A stretch of 64,000 nucleotides of DNA from Halanaeroarchaeum sulfurireducens (lineage in GTDB: Archaea; Halobacteriota; Halobacteria; Halobacteriales; Halobacteriaceae): positions 992,001-1,056,000 of the forward strand of contig NZ_CP008874.1 in assembly GCF_001011115.1 (NCBI RefSeq), read 5' to 3'. Positions 26,661-34,966 of this stretch are shown here, piece after piece (within the stretch, counting starts at the first letter, position 1; the number at the start of each line of letters is the position of its first letter). Below the pieces are notes generated by a model. That model was not told where the DNA came from. It searched no databases and saw only the letters and a list, made by a program, of their open reading frames with translations. The position numbers and the translations under genes are program-made.

Positions 26661-26700
26661 CATAACGTTTATTGACGATGGCGTGGAAATTCGAGCCACG

Positions 26701-27726
26701 ATGAATCGTCGTGCATTTCTCGGGAGTCTGGGCAGCGCAGTCCTGGCGTCCGCCGCTGGATGTTCCGCGCTCGGTCGGACGTCGACCACCGACCCGTCTC
26801 TCCGGCTCGCGTACGACGCCGCGCCACCCCACTTCCAGGCGGTTGTAATGAAGCGGGAGGGGTGGTTCGACGAGTTGCCCGTCCCGGTCGAGGACGAGAC
26901 GGCCAGTTGCAACAGTATCGTTCAGTTGCTCGTCTCTGGCCAGGCCGACATCGGGATGATTGGGACTATTCCGGCGCTCGTGGTCATCGACTCCGAGACG
27001 CCGGCCCACGCGGTCTCCGCGAGTTCGAAGAACGCGTTCGTCGTGTTGGTCGACGAGTCCGTCGCGGATCTGTTCGAGCCGGGCGGAGACGGTTTTTCCG
27101 CGTTCGAGGCTGAGGCCGGCCGCCCCTTCGAGCTGGGGACCTATCCAAAGGGCAGTGTCTCGGACATCACGGCACGCTACTGGATTCAGGAGGAGCGCGG
27201 CGAGTCGCTGGACGATGTCTCTCTGGTCCATCTCGGCGGACCGGGTGCGGCCCGACAGGCGCTCCTCTCCGGCGAGGTCGACGGGGCCGTCATTCCCGAG
27301 CCGACTCCAACGCTGATCGAGCGAACGACCACGGCCCCCTACCGACGGATCACGGATGTGGGTGAATTCATTCCTGGCGAACCGGCCGGCGTGACCGTCG
27401 TTCGGGACGAGTTCGCCTCTGAACATCCCGACGCCGTCGAGGCCTTCATCGGTCGGCACGCCGAGGCCACGGCGTTCATTCAGAACGAACCCGACGAGGC
27501 CGCAGAGTATATGAGCGCCGTGTACGGTGGCGAGAGCGCACTGGACGTGGAGACGGCCCGGGCGGCTCTCGATTCCCCGGCCACCGAATACGTCACCGAT
27601 CCCCACGACATATCGTCGGGGATGGAGATTCTGGCCAAGTACGCCCATCGCCTCGGGAAGACGGAGACGGCCTACGGAACCGACCGCATCTTCGACACAC
27701 AATACTACGATCGGACGGTGGAGTGA
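26701..27726 (+). CDS. ABC substrate-binding lipoprotein, sulfonate/taurine/nitrate type
   Basis: A 341-aa protein. MNRRAFLGSLGSAVLASAAGC is a Tat signal with lipobox, so the protein is exported folded and lipid-anchored. The body is a type-II periplasmic-binding fold of the SsuA/TauA/NrtA class (LAYDAAPPHFQAVVMKREGWF at the start, VSGQADIGMIGTIPAL, GGPGAARQALLSGEVDGAVIPEPTP). It heads an operon with a DUF2061 gene, a permease and an ATPase. Aliphatic sulfonate or another small sulfur compound is the likely ligand given the YeeE/YedE pair on the other strand. A GTG at 26683 is an alternative start. Confidence 0.88.
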   Translation: MNRRAFLGSLGSAVLASAAGCSALGRTSTTDPSLRLAYDAAPPHFQAVVMKREGWFDELPVPVEDETASCNSIVQLLVSGQADIGMIGTIPALVVIDSETPAHAVSASSKNAFVVLVDESVADLFEPGGDGFSAFEAEAGRPFELGTYPKGSVSDITARYWIQEERGESLDDVSLVHLGGPGAARQALLSGEVDGAVIPEPTPTLIERTTTAPYRRITDVGEFIPGEPAGVTVVRDEFASEHPDAVEAFIGRHAEATAFIQNEPDEAAEYMSAVYGGESALDVETARAALDSPATEYVTDPHDISSGMEILAKYAHRLGKTETAYGTDRIFDTQYYDRTVE

Positions 27727-27728
27727 CA

Positions 27729-27983
27729 ATGCGTGGGCGGTCGTGGCGTCCCGACGTCACTCTCGACGGGCCGGATCACAGCCCGCTCGAGTCGCTTCTC
27801 AAAGCCCTCGTCTACCGCCTGTTCATGATCGCGTTGACCGTGATCGTCGCCTACGCCGTCACGACCGACACCACAGCGTCCCTCCAGATCGGGCTCGTGG
27901 CGAACGTCATCAAGACGGGGACGTACTACGCCTACGAACGAATCTGGGACCGGCTCACCTTCGAGGGGTGGTTCCGTGGCTAG
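27729..27983 (+). CDS. DUF2061 small membrane protein
   Basis: An 84-aa protein with two hydrophobic helices (about residues 26-45 and 52-68) and the DUF2061 pattern ESLLKALVYRLFMI...KTGTYYAYERIWDRL. The family is of unknown function; in bacteria it is often encoded beside sulfate-assimilation genes, which agrees with the sulfur theme here. ATG at 27729 is chosen; a GTG 6 nt upstream overlaps the stop of the binding-protein gene. It overlaps the permease gene by 8 nt. Confidence 0.82.
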   Translation: MRGRSWRPDVTLDGPDHSPLESLLKALVYRLFMIALTVIVAYAVTTDTTASLQIGLVANVIKTGTYYAYERIWDRLTFEGWFRG

Positions 27984-28812
27984 TCGCGAACTCACGAAGC
28001 CCCAGTTGATCGAGATCGGATCGGTGGCCGTCCCGCTCGGACTCGTCCGCCAGATTCGGCGTGGCCTCGTCGGCGCGGGGGCGTTCGTCATCGGGTGGAC
28101 CCTGCTCGCACGGACCGTTCCCGACTATCTTCTCCCCCCGCCGCTCGCCGTACTGACGGCGTTCGCCGCCGAGCTGACGACGCCGGCGACGTACACGCTT
28201 CTCGGGGTCGACGTCCAGCTCACGGAGATGCTCGTCGTCCTCCTCCAGAGTCTCGCCCACTACCTGCCGGGGTTGATCATGGGCGTGGGTCTCGGGGCGC
28301 CGCTCGGGCTCGCCCTGGGATACTCCACCCGGATCGACGAGTACCTCTCTCCCGCCGTAAGCTTACTGCGGCCGATTCCCCCGCTCGCGTGGATGGGATT
28401 CGTCATCGTGTGGGTCGGAATCGGGCACGCCGGGGCAGCGGTCATCGTCGCCATCGGCTCGTTCTGGATTACGCTCTTCAGCGCGTATGGCGGCGTCGAG
28501 GAACTTCCCGAGGAATGGATCGAGGTGGGACGAAGCCTGGGGGTCGAGAGCGACCTCACGATGCTTCGCAAGGTCGTCGTTCCGGGTGCCGCGCCGTCGA
28601 TTTTCACCGGTATCCGGACGAGCATCGGGCGCAGCTGGATGATCGTCGTCGCGGCGGAACTGTTCGGGGCGCCCGGGATCGGATACCGCATCATCCACAC
28701 GGCCCAGAGCCTCTCGATGGACGTGAGCATGGCGTACATGCTGGCGCTGGGACTCGCCTATCTGGGATCGGACGTCGGGTTCCGACTCCTCCGCGGGGTG
28801 GTCGAACCGTGA
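27976..28812 (+). CDS. ABC permease, sulfonate/taurine/nitrate type (SsuC-like)
   Basis: A 278-aa inner-membrane permease with about six helices. The EAA loop reads ELPEEWIEVGRSLGVESDLTMLRKVVVPGAAPSIFTGIR, which docks the ATPase. GTG start at 27976, overlapping DUF2061; its stop overlaps the GTG of the ATPase gene. The family moves sulfonates, taurine, nitrate or thiamine precursors; the neighbours favour a sulfur compound. Confidence 0.92.
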   Translation: MASRELTKPQLIEIGSVAVPLGLVRQIRRGLVGAGAFVIGWTLLARTVPDYLLPPPLAVLTAFAAELTTPATYTLLGVDVQLTEMLVVLLQSLAHYLPGLIMGVGLGAPLGLALGYSTRIDEYLSPAVSLLRPIPPLAWMGFVIVWVGIGHAGAAVIVAIGSFWITLFSAYGGVEELPEEWIEVGRSLGVESDLTMLRKVVVPGAAPSIFTGIRTSIGRSWMIVVAAELFGAPGIGYRIIHTAQSLSMDVSMAYMLALGLAYLGSDVGFRLLRGVVEP

Positions 28813-29612
28813 GTTCCTCGCGTGATCTCATTGCCGTGGAAAACGTCTCGAAGCGGTACGAGTCGCCGGACGGAATCGTCGCCGCCCTCGAAGGCGTCGA
28901 CCTCTCCGTCGGCGCGGGCGATTTCGTGAGCATGGTTGGCCCCTCGGGTGGGGGAAAGACGACGCTCCTCCGGCTTATTGCCGGTCTCGAGACGCCGTCG
29001 TCCGGAACGGTGCTGGTCGACGGTGAGCCGGTCACCGGGACCGGGCCGGACCGGGGGCTGGTCTTCCAGGACGCCACCCTGTTTCCGTGGCGAACGGTCG
29101 CGGAGAACGTTCGGTTCGCCCTGGAGGTCGACGATACGGAACCGGAGAGGGCGAGACACCGCGTCGAGGACCTCCTCTCGATGGTCGGTCTCGCGGACCG
29201 GGCCGATTCCTACCCTGATGAACTCAGCGGTGGCATGCGAAAGCGAGTCGGGATCGCCCGTGCACTGGCCCCCGACCCCGATATCCTCCTGCTCGACGAA
29301 CCGTTCTCGGACCTCGACGTCGCCACCAGGGAGACCCTCCAGGCCGATCTCCTGGAGATCTGGAATCGACTGGGGAAGACCATCGTGCTCGTGACCCACA
29401 CCGTCGGCGAGGCGGTTCGGCTCTCCGACGCCGTCGCGATCGTCCGGGGCCAGCCGGGCCGAATCGAGACGGTCGTCGACGTGGACGTGGGTCGACCTCG
29501 AAGGCGTGGAGCGGACGGCTATGGCGAATACGTTCGGGAGATCCGGACGAGTATTCGCGGCGATCACTCCACCGATGGAATAGCGAACAAACTGGACCAC
29601 CGACCGAACTGA
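28809..29612 (+). CDS. ABC ATPase, sulfonate/taurine/nitrate type (SsuB-like)
   Basis: A 267-aa nucleotide-binding subunit. Walker A GPSGGGKTT, Q-loop VFQDATLFPW, signature LSGGMRKRVGIARAL, Walker B ILLLDEPFSDLD and the H-loop VTHTVGEA are all present. The GTG at 28809 overlaps the permease stop, which sets the start; the open frame extends upstream but only as an antiphase reading of the permease. The C-terminal ~40 residues are acidic and variable. Last gene of the operon. Confidence 0.93.
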   Translation: MSSSRDLIAVENVSKRYESPDGIVAALEGVDLSVGAGDFVSMVGPSGGGKTTLLRLIAGLETPSSGTVLVDGEPVTGTGPDRGLVFQDATLFPWRTVAENVRFALEVDDTEPERARHRVEDLLSMVGLADRADSYPDELSGGMRKRVGIARALAPDPDILLLDEPFSDLDVATRETLQADLLEIWNRLGKTIVLVTHTVGEAVRLSDAVAIVRGQPGRIETVVDVDVGRPRRRGADGYGEYVREIRTSIRGDHSTDGIANKLDHRPN

Positions 29613-29682
29613 CACAGACACCAACGATACACCGACTTCAACGACACACCGACACACTGACACAAGGACACCAACGACACAT
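29608..29682. repeat. Short direct repeat in an A/C-rich spacer
   Basis: ACTGACACA(A)GGACACCAACGAYACA-like copies start at 29608 and 29656, separated by further CGACAC-type motifs. The spacer has almost no T. It lies between the ABC ATPase stop and the ATG of the DJ-1/TrmO fusion, so it would be in the leader of the latter or in a joint transcript. Confidence 0.5.
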
Positions 29683-30739
29683 GTCACTCGACGCACTCGC
29701 ACTCGCGGCAGACCGATTCGGTGATCGCTCGCTCAGCTACCCCTACTACCGCCTCCAGGAGGCGGGGCACTCCGTCGATATCGCCTCACCCGACGGCGGC
29801 CCGATCACAGGGCTGCACGGCGTGGACTTCGACGCCGACCTTCCGATCGGTGAGGTCGATCCCGCGGCGTACGACCTTCTCGTCCTTCCCGGCGGGTACT
29901 CCTCGGAGACGATCCGGAGGAAGGCCCCGGAGGCAATCGACATCGTCAGCACCTTTGACGACGACGGAAAACCCATCGCCTCCGTCTGTCACGGCGCACA
30001 GCTCCTCAACAGCGCGGGCGTCGTCGAGGGACGACGACTCGCCTGTCACCCGTCGATCAAGGACGACATCGAGGCGTCCGGCGGCACGTTCGTGAACGAC
30101 GCGGGCGTCGTGGACGACAACCTGATCACGGCCCGCGATTACTCCGACGTGGCCGAGTGGCTGGCGGCTGTCCTCGAGACCGTCGAGACGCGGACATCCA
30201 CGGACGGCGGGGCGGCTGCGGCCGGATCGCGGGGATCCGACATGACGACCGTCCAGAGTGATGATCCAAACCTGCGGTCGATTGGCACCATCCACTCCCC
30301 GCACACCGATCAGGAGGGCATGCCGATCCAGGGGGCCTTCTCCGACTCGATGGGTGTCGTCCAGGTCGATCCAGCGTACGCCGATGGCCTGCTGGACGTC
30401 GATGGATTCTCCCACCTCGTGTTGCTCTACCAGTTCCACGAGGCGGACTCCTACGACCTCCAGACTGAGCCGTTCATGGAGGACGACGTCCACGGGGTCT
30501 TCGCGACGCGGGCGCCCCGTCGACCGAACCCCATCGGGATGTCGGTCGTCGAACTCGAGAACGTCTCCGGAAATACGCTGTTCGTCTCCGGTATCGACGT
30601 GATCGACGGGACGCCGCTCATCGACGTCAAACCGTTCGTGCCGGAGTTCAACGGGGTCGACGACGCCACGATCGGGTGGCTCGAGGACGCGATCGGGAAC
30701 GAGCGGCGCCGGACGGCCGACGATCGGTTCGTGGAGTGA
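29681..30739 (+). CDS. DJ-1/PfpI domain fused to TrmO-like (TsaA) domain
   Basis: A 352-aa two-domain protein. Residues ~1-170 are DJ-1/PfpI-like: LVLPGGYSSE and the nucleophile Cys in SVCHGAQLLNSAG. After a Ser/Gly/Ala-rich linker (~170-190) residues ~195-352 are a TrmO/TsaA domain (IGTIHSPH, GFSHLVLLYQFHEA, GVFATRAPRRPNPIGMSVVEL, and IDGTPLIDVKPFVPEFN), the SAM-dependent enzyme that N6-methylates t6A37 of tRNA. The frame is continuous across the joint, but an internal ATG at 30242 exactly precedes the TrmO part and could give a separate product. Fusion of these two families is not usual. Confidence 0.87.
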   Translation: MSLDALALAADRFGDRSLSYPYYRLQEAGHSVDIASPDGGPITGLHGVDFDADLPIGEVDPAAYDLLVLPGGYSSETIRRKAPEAIDIVSTFDDDGKPIASVCHGAQLLNSAGVVEGRRLACHPSIKDDIEASGGTFVNDAGVVDDNLITARDYSDVAEWLAAVLETVETRTSTDGGAAAAGSRGSDMTTVQSDDPNLRSIGTIHSPHTDQEGMPIQGAFSDSMGVVQVDPAYADGLLDVDGFSHLVLLYQFHEADSYDLQTEPFMEDDVHGVFATRAPRRPNPIGMSVVELENVSGNTLFVSGIDVIDGTPLIDVKPFVPEFNGVDDATIGWLEDAIGNERRRTADDRFVE

Positions 30740-30804
30740 GCGATGGGTCCGGGGGACCGGCCCGGGAGATATGCCTTTTTGGTCCCCGGTGATCTGTCTC
30801 TGGT

Positions 30805-32028
30805 ATGGAAGACGCCGAGTCTGTGCGGGGGTCGGGTTTCGTCGAACGCACGCGAGTGGCGGAGGCACTCGACACCCTGAGAGCGGTGACGTCGGTTTCG
30901 ACGGGTATCGAGGTACTCCCCCTCGGGGAGGCCGATGGTCGCGTTCTCGCCGAGACGGTCGAATCGCCGCGAAACGTCCCCGACTTCCCCAGGGCCGCGA
31001 TGGACGGGTATGCGGTACGGGCCGAGGACACGTTTGGTGCCGCAGCCCGATCGCCGGCCACGCTGGTAATCGATCCGGACGAACCGGGGGTGCAACGGGC
31101 GACGTGGGTCCACACGGGGAGTCCAGTTCCGGACCCGGCAGACGCCGTCGTCAAGACCGAGAACGCCCGAGAGGTCGGTGACGATGTCGAGATTACCCGG
31201 GCCGCCGCTGCTGGCCAGAACGTGAGCGACGTGGGCGAAGACGTCGAGTCGGGACAGCATCTCTTCGATCCCGGCCATCGCCTCCGGCCCTCGGATCTTG
31301 CGATGCTGCGGTCGGTGGGAATCGACTCGGTGACGGTCCGCGAGCATCCCTCGGTGGCAGTCATTCCGACCGGTGAGGAACTCGTCACCGAGAATCCCGG
31401 TCCCGGAGAAGCGATCGAGACGAACGGACTCATGATCTCCAGCCTGGTCGAGCGGTGGGGTGGCTGGGCACGGTACCGCGATGTCGTCACCGACGATCGG
31501 GAAGCCCTCGCCGACGCGATCGAGGCCGACCTGGACGCGGACGTGATCGTGACAACCGGCGGATCCTCGATCGGGAAGCGGGACCTTCTGCCGGCCGTCG
31601 TCGAGGAACTGGGAGAACTCCTCGTTCACGGCGTGGCGCTCAAGCCGGGCCACCCCGTCGCGCTCGGACAGGTCGAGGACACGCCGATTCTCATGCTCCC
31701 GGGGTATCCGGTCGCCTGTATCGTCAATGCCTGGCAGTTCCTGCGCCCGGTGATCAACTGGACGACGGATACCGATCCGGACGAACCGGCGCGACTCGAT
31801 GCCCGTCTCGACCGGAAAGTGCGCAGCGAACCCGGCATTCGAAGCTGTGTCAGGGTGACCGTCGACGACTCCGGATCGGAGCCGGTCGCTACACCCGTCC
31901 ACGAGAGTGGAGCGAGCATTCTGTCGAGCGTCTCGCTGGCGGACGGCTGGATCCAGGTCCCCGAGTCCATCGAAGGGTACGACGTAGACGAGACGGTCAC
32001 CGTCGAGTTCTGGGAGGCCCACCCATGA
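30805..32028 (+). CDS. moeA: Molybdopterin molybdotransferase MoeA
   Basis: A 407-aa enzyme that inserts molybdate (or tungstate) into adenylylated molybdopterin. It shows the MoeA layout: PRAAMDGYAVRAEDT, the HTGSPVPDPADAVVKTE region, VAVIPTGEELV, VTTGGSSIGKRD and LKPGHPVALGQ, with PGYPVACIVNAW before domain IV. It overlaps the next moeA-like gene by 4 nt (ATGA). Two MoeA paralogs in tandem may handle Mo and W or different target enzymes. Confidence 0.94.
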   Translation: MEDAESVRGSGFVERTRVAEALDTLRAVTSVSTGIEVLPLGEADGRVLAETVESPRNVPDFPRAAMDGYAVRAEDTFGAAARSPATLVIDPDEPGVQRATWVHTGSPVPDPADAVVKTENAREVGDDVEITRAAAAGQNVSDVGEDVESGQHLFDPGHRLRPSDLAMLRSVGIDSVTVREHPSVAVIPTGEELVTENPGPGEAIETNGLMISSLVERWGGWARYRDVVTDDREALADAIEADLDADVIVTTGGSSIGKRDLLPAVVEELGELLVHGVALKPGHPVALGQVEDTPILMLPGYPVACIVNAWQFLRPVINWTTDTDPDEPARLDARLDRKVRSEPGIRSCVRVTVDDSGSEPVATPVHESGASILSSVSLADGWIQVPESIEGYDVDETVTVEFWEAHP

Positions 32029-33929
32029 CCGACCGAAAACAGTTCCGCGACCTGGCCGAGCCATCGGCGCTCCACGACGCCATCGACGACCTCGATATCG
32101 CCGCGGGCACGGAATCGGTCCCCCTGGCGGAAGCCGGCTCGCGGGTCGTGGCCGAGCGCGTCGATGCCGGGATCGACGTTCCGGGATTCGACCGCTCGAC
32201 GAAGGACGGGTACGCAGTTCGTGCACGGGACACCTTCGACGCCTCCGAGGGCGATCCCGTCGAGCTTTCACTGGTCGGAACGATCGAAGCCGGGGACCCA
32301 CCCGACATCACGGTCTCGACTGGGGAGGCCGTCAGCATTGCAACCGGTGCCTCCATCCCACGCGGTGCCGACGCAGTCGTTCCCGTCGAGCGGACGACCC
32401 GTGAGTCCGACGAGGAGGACGACATCGTTTCGATCCGGACCGGGGTCGCTCCTGGAGACAACGTCATGTACAGTGGCGAGGACGTCGCTGTCGGGGACCG
32501 GGCCGTCGGCCCCGGGACGGTGCTCACGCCACGGGACGTCGGTCTGCTCGCGGCCCTGGGCGTGGAGTCGGTCCCGGTCGTCGAGAGACCGACCGTCGGA
32601 ATCGTCTCGACGGGGGACGAACTCGTCCGTCCTGGCGAACCGATCGACGACGAGCGCGGACAGATCTACGATCTCAACACCTACGCCACGGCCGCCGCTG
32701 TGCGGGCAGCGGGAGGTCGCCCGGAGATCTTCGCTCACGTCGAGGACGACTACGATCGGATGTTCGACACCCTCGAATCCGCCGGTGAACGCTGCGATCT
32801 CGTGCTCTCGTCGGGATCCACCAGCGCGAGCGCGTCGGACGTCCTCTACCGGGTGATCGAGGACCACGGCACGCTGGATCTGCACGGGGTCGCGGTAAAG
32901 CCGGGCCGACCGACGATCGTTGGCCACATCGCGGAGACGCCGTACGTGGGACTGCCGGGCAACCCCGTCTCCGCGTTGAGCATCTTCCGATCCTTCGTCG
33001 CGTCGGCCATCCGCGAGGCGGCGGGGCGACCGTCAGAGTCCGCACCAACCCTGGACGGTCGCATGGCGGCTCCGAAACGGTACAGCGAGGGGCGGACGTA
33101 CCTCTTGCCGGTCGCGGTCATCGAAGACGCCGATGGCGACATCCTCGTGTATCCGGTCGACAAGGGCAGCGGCGCGATCACGAGTCTCACCGAGGCCGAT
33201 GGCGTCGTCGAGATGCCGCCCGAAACGGAGTATCTCGAGGCTGGGGGCTCCGTGACGGTGGATCTTTTCTCCGCGGATACCCGCCCGCCGACGGTGCTGG
33301 GCATCGGTGAGTCGGATCCGCTGTTCAATCGCCTCCTCGACCGGATCGACGGGCCCCGGTACCTTCCCCACGGCAGTCGGGAAGGCCGGCGGCGCCTTCG
33401 CGACGGCGTCCCGGATTTCGCGCTCCTCGCTGAGGCCGACGCCGCGGCCGTCTCCGGCGAAACCATCGGTCGGTTTTCCCGGGAATGGGGGTTCATCGTG
33501 TCGCCGGGCAACCCGGAGGGCGTGGCCGAACCCGTCGACCTCCTCGATGTCGAGTCGTTTTGCAACCTCTCGGAGGCATCGGGGCTCCGGTCGGCTTTCG
33601 ACTCGACCCTCGAGACCATCGCCGAGGAACGCGACACCACGCGGGCCGAACTCGCCGGCGGAATCGACGGCTACGGGTGGGCGGTCAGCGGCATACGAAG
33701 CCCCGCTCGCCGGGTCGCCGAGGGCGAGGCGACCGCGGGACTGGGGCTTCGCTACGCAGCGACCGAACTCGACGTCGATTTCGTCCCGATCGGAACGCAG
33801 ACGCTCTCCGTCGTTGCGGCGGACGAACGCGTCGAAAAAGAGGGGATGAGACGTCTCCGAACGGTCCTCGAAACGGATTCTGGTGAGTTGGCTCCCTCGA
33901 TGGCTGGATACGACGTCTCCACTGACTGA
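32025..33929 (+). CDS. MoeA fused to a C-terminal periplasmic-binding-like domain
   Basis: A 634-aa protein. Residues ~1-405 are a second MoeA (DRSTKDGYAVRARDT, SIATGASIPRGADAVVPVE, VGIVSTGDELV, VLSSGSTSASASDV, LPGNPVSALSIF). Residues ~410-634 match the LysR-substrate/PBP-like domain of COG1910, found alone or on MoeA in archaea (VLGIGESDPLFNRLL, IVSPGNPEGV, ATAGLGLRYAA). That domain may bind molybdate or a cofactor precursor and so tune cofactor synthesis. The ATG at 32025 overlaps the moeA stop. The two genes form an operon. Confidence 0.92.
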   Translation: MTDRKQFRDLAEPSALHDAIDDLDIAAGTESVPLAEAGSRVVAERVDAGIDVPGFDRSTKDGYAVRARDTFDASEGDPVELSLVGTIEAGDPPDITVSTGEAVSIATGASIPRGADAVVPVERTTRESDEEDDIVSIRTGVAPGDNVMYSGEDVAVGDRAVGPGTVLTPRDVGLLAALGVESVPVVERPTVGIVSTGDELVRPGEPIDDERGQIYDLNTYATAAAVRAAGGRPEIFAHVEDDYDRMFDTLESAGERCDLVLSSGSTSASASDVLYRVIEDHGTLDLHGVAVKPGRPTIVGHIAETPYVGLPGNPVSALSIFRSFVASAIREAAGRPSESAPTLDGRMAAPKRYSEGRTYLLPVAVIEDADGDILVYPVDKGSGAITSLTEADGVVEMPPETEYLEAGGSVTVDLFSADTRPPTVLGIGESDPLFNRLLDRIDGPRYLPHGSREGRRRLRDGVPDFALLAEADAAAVSGETIGRFSREWGFIVSPGNPEGVAEPVDLLDVESFCNLSEASGLRSAFDSTLETIAEERDTTRAELAGGIDGYGWAVSGIRSPARRVAEGEATAGLGLRYAATELDVDFVPIGTQTLSVVAADERVEKEGMRRLRTVLETDSGELAPSMAGYDVSTD

Positions 33930-33990
33930 GCCTCCTCTGTCGGCGACGGTATCGAAACACCGAATGGGGTGTGACACCGAGGCAGACGCG

Positions 33991-34428
33991 ATGGCGACAG
34001 ACTCCGCGAGCGACCCCATTGCGGCGATCGCAAAAGCCGCTCGCGGGATGGCGAACGCACTCCCCGTCATCCTGGCTGTCGTCGGGCTTCTCGGTCTGTT
34101 TCGGACCTACGTCTCCCGGTCCCAGTTACAGGGGCTCTTCACGGGACGCCAGGTCACCGACGTTCTCGTGGGAACGACCGTCGGAAGCGTCTCGACCGGC
34201 AACGCGATCACGAGTTACATCATCGGCGGTGAGCTCCTCGACATGGGTGTGAGCCTCCTCGCAGTCACGGCCTTCCTCGTTGCCTGGGTGACCGTGGGGG
34301 TCATTCAGTTTCCCGCGGAGTCGGATATGCTCGGGCGACGGTTCGCACTGGTGCGAAACCTCACGAGCGCCGCGCTGGCAGTCGTCGTCGCGGTCGCCAC
34401 GATCTGGACGGTGGGTGTGTTGCCATGA
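33991..34428 (+). CDS. ArsP/YraQ-type permease, first half protein
   Basis: A 145-aa protein with four hydrophobic segments; ATG at 33991 is chosen because the frame upstream runs into moeA. The stretch GLFTGRQVTDVLVGTTVGSVSTGNAI matches the first repeat of the PF03773 permease family, which includes the organoarsenical exporter ArsP. The second half is the next gene, overlapping by 4 nt. Substrate unknown; the family call is moderately sure. Confidence 0.75.
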   Translation: MATDSASDPIAAIAKAARGMANALPVILAVVGLLGLFRTYVSRSQLQGLFTGRQVTDVLVGTTVGSVSTGNAITSYIIGGELLDMGVSLLAVTAFLVAWVTVGVIQFPAESDMLGRRFALVRNLTSAALAVVVAVATIWTVGVLP

Positions 34429-34952
34429 GCGAGGCGTCGGAGGGGTCGGAAACGAAGCACACCCGGCCGACCGGCCGGTACGCTTTCGTGGGCACGGTCG
34501 TCCTCTATCTCGCGGTTCTTGCTGTCGATACCGACGGCGGACGCCAGGCGCTCGCTGAAAGCGCGAGCATTCTCGCCCGCATCGCGCCAGTGCTCGTCCT
34601 CGTGACGGCGCTCATCGCCGTCAGCAAATACGCCCTCTCCCCAAAGACGGTCGCGACCTACGTCGGAGCCGAATCGGGAGTGACGGGGTATCTCGTCGCA
34701 ATCCTGACCGGGATCGCCAGTCACGGTCCGGTGTACGTGTGGTACGCGCTGTTGCGCGACATGCGGGAATCGGGGATGCGGGACGGTCTGATCGCGGTCT
34801 TTCTCTACAACCGGGCGATCAAACTTCCATTGCTGCCGCTGTTCGTGGTGTACTTCGATCTCGCGTACGCTGCAGTCCTCATCGGTTACATGGCGATCGC
34901 CTCGGTACTCCAGGGACTGATCGTCGATCGCGTCGTCCCGCGCCCGGAATAG
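34425..34952 (+). CDS. ArsP/YraQ-type permease, second half protein
   Basis: A 175-aa protein with four to five helices. YALSPKTVATYVGAESGVTGYL and GIASHGPVYVWYALLRDM are the second-repeat marks of the permease family. ATG overlaps the preceding gene (ATGA), so the two chains are made together and should form one transporter. This is a natural split rather than a frameshift, because both chains have clean ends. Confidence 0.77.
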   Translation: MSEASEGSETKHTRPTGRYAFVGTVVLYLAVLAVDTDGGRQALAESASILARIAPVLVLVTALIAVSKYALSPKTVATYVGAESGVTGYLVAILTGIASHGPVYVWYALLRDMRESGMRDGLIAVFLYNRAIKLPLLPLFVVYFDLAYAAVLIGYMAIASVLQGLIVDRVVPRPE

Positions 34953-34966
34953 TGGAACGGGCGCGG

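Noticed and set aside
26644-27729. Long minus-strand frame opposite the substrate-binding protein gene
   Set aside because: Antisense shadow: the plus-strand product has a Tat lipobox and a recognised fold, the minus-strand one has none.
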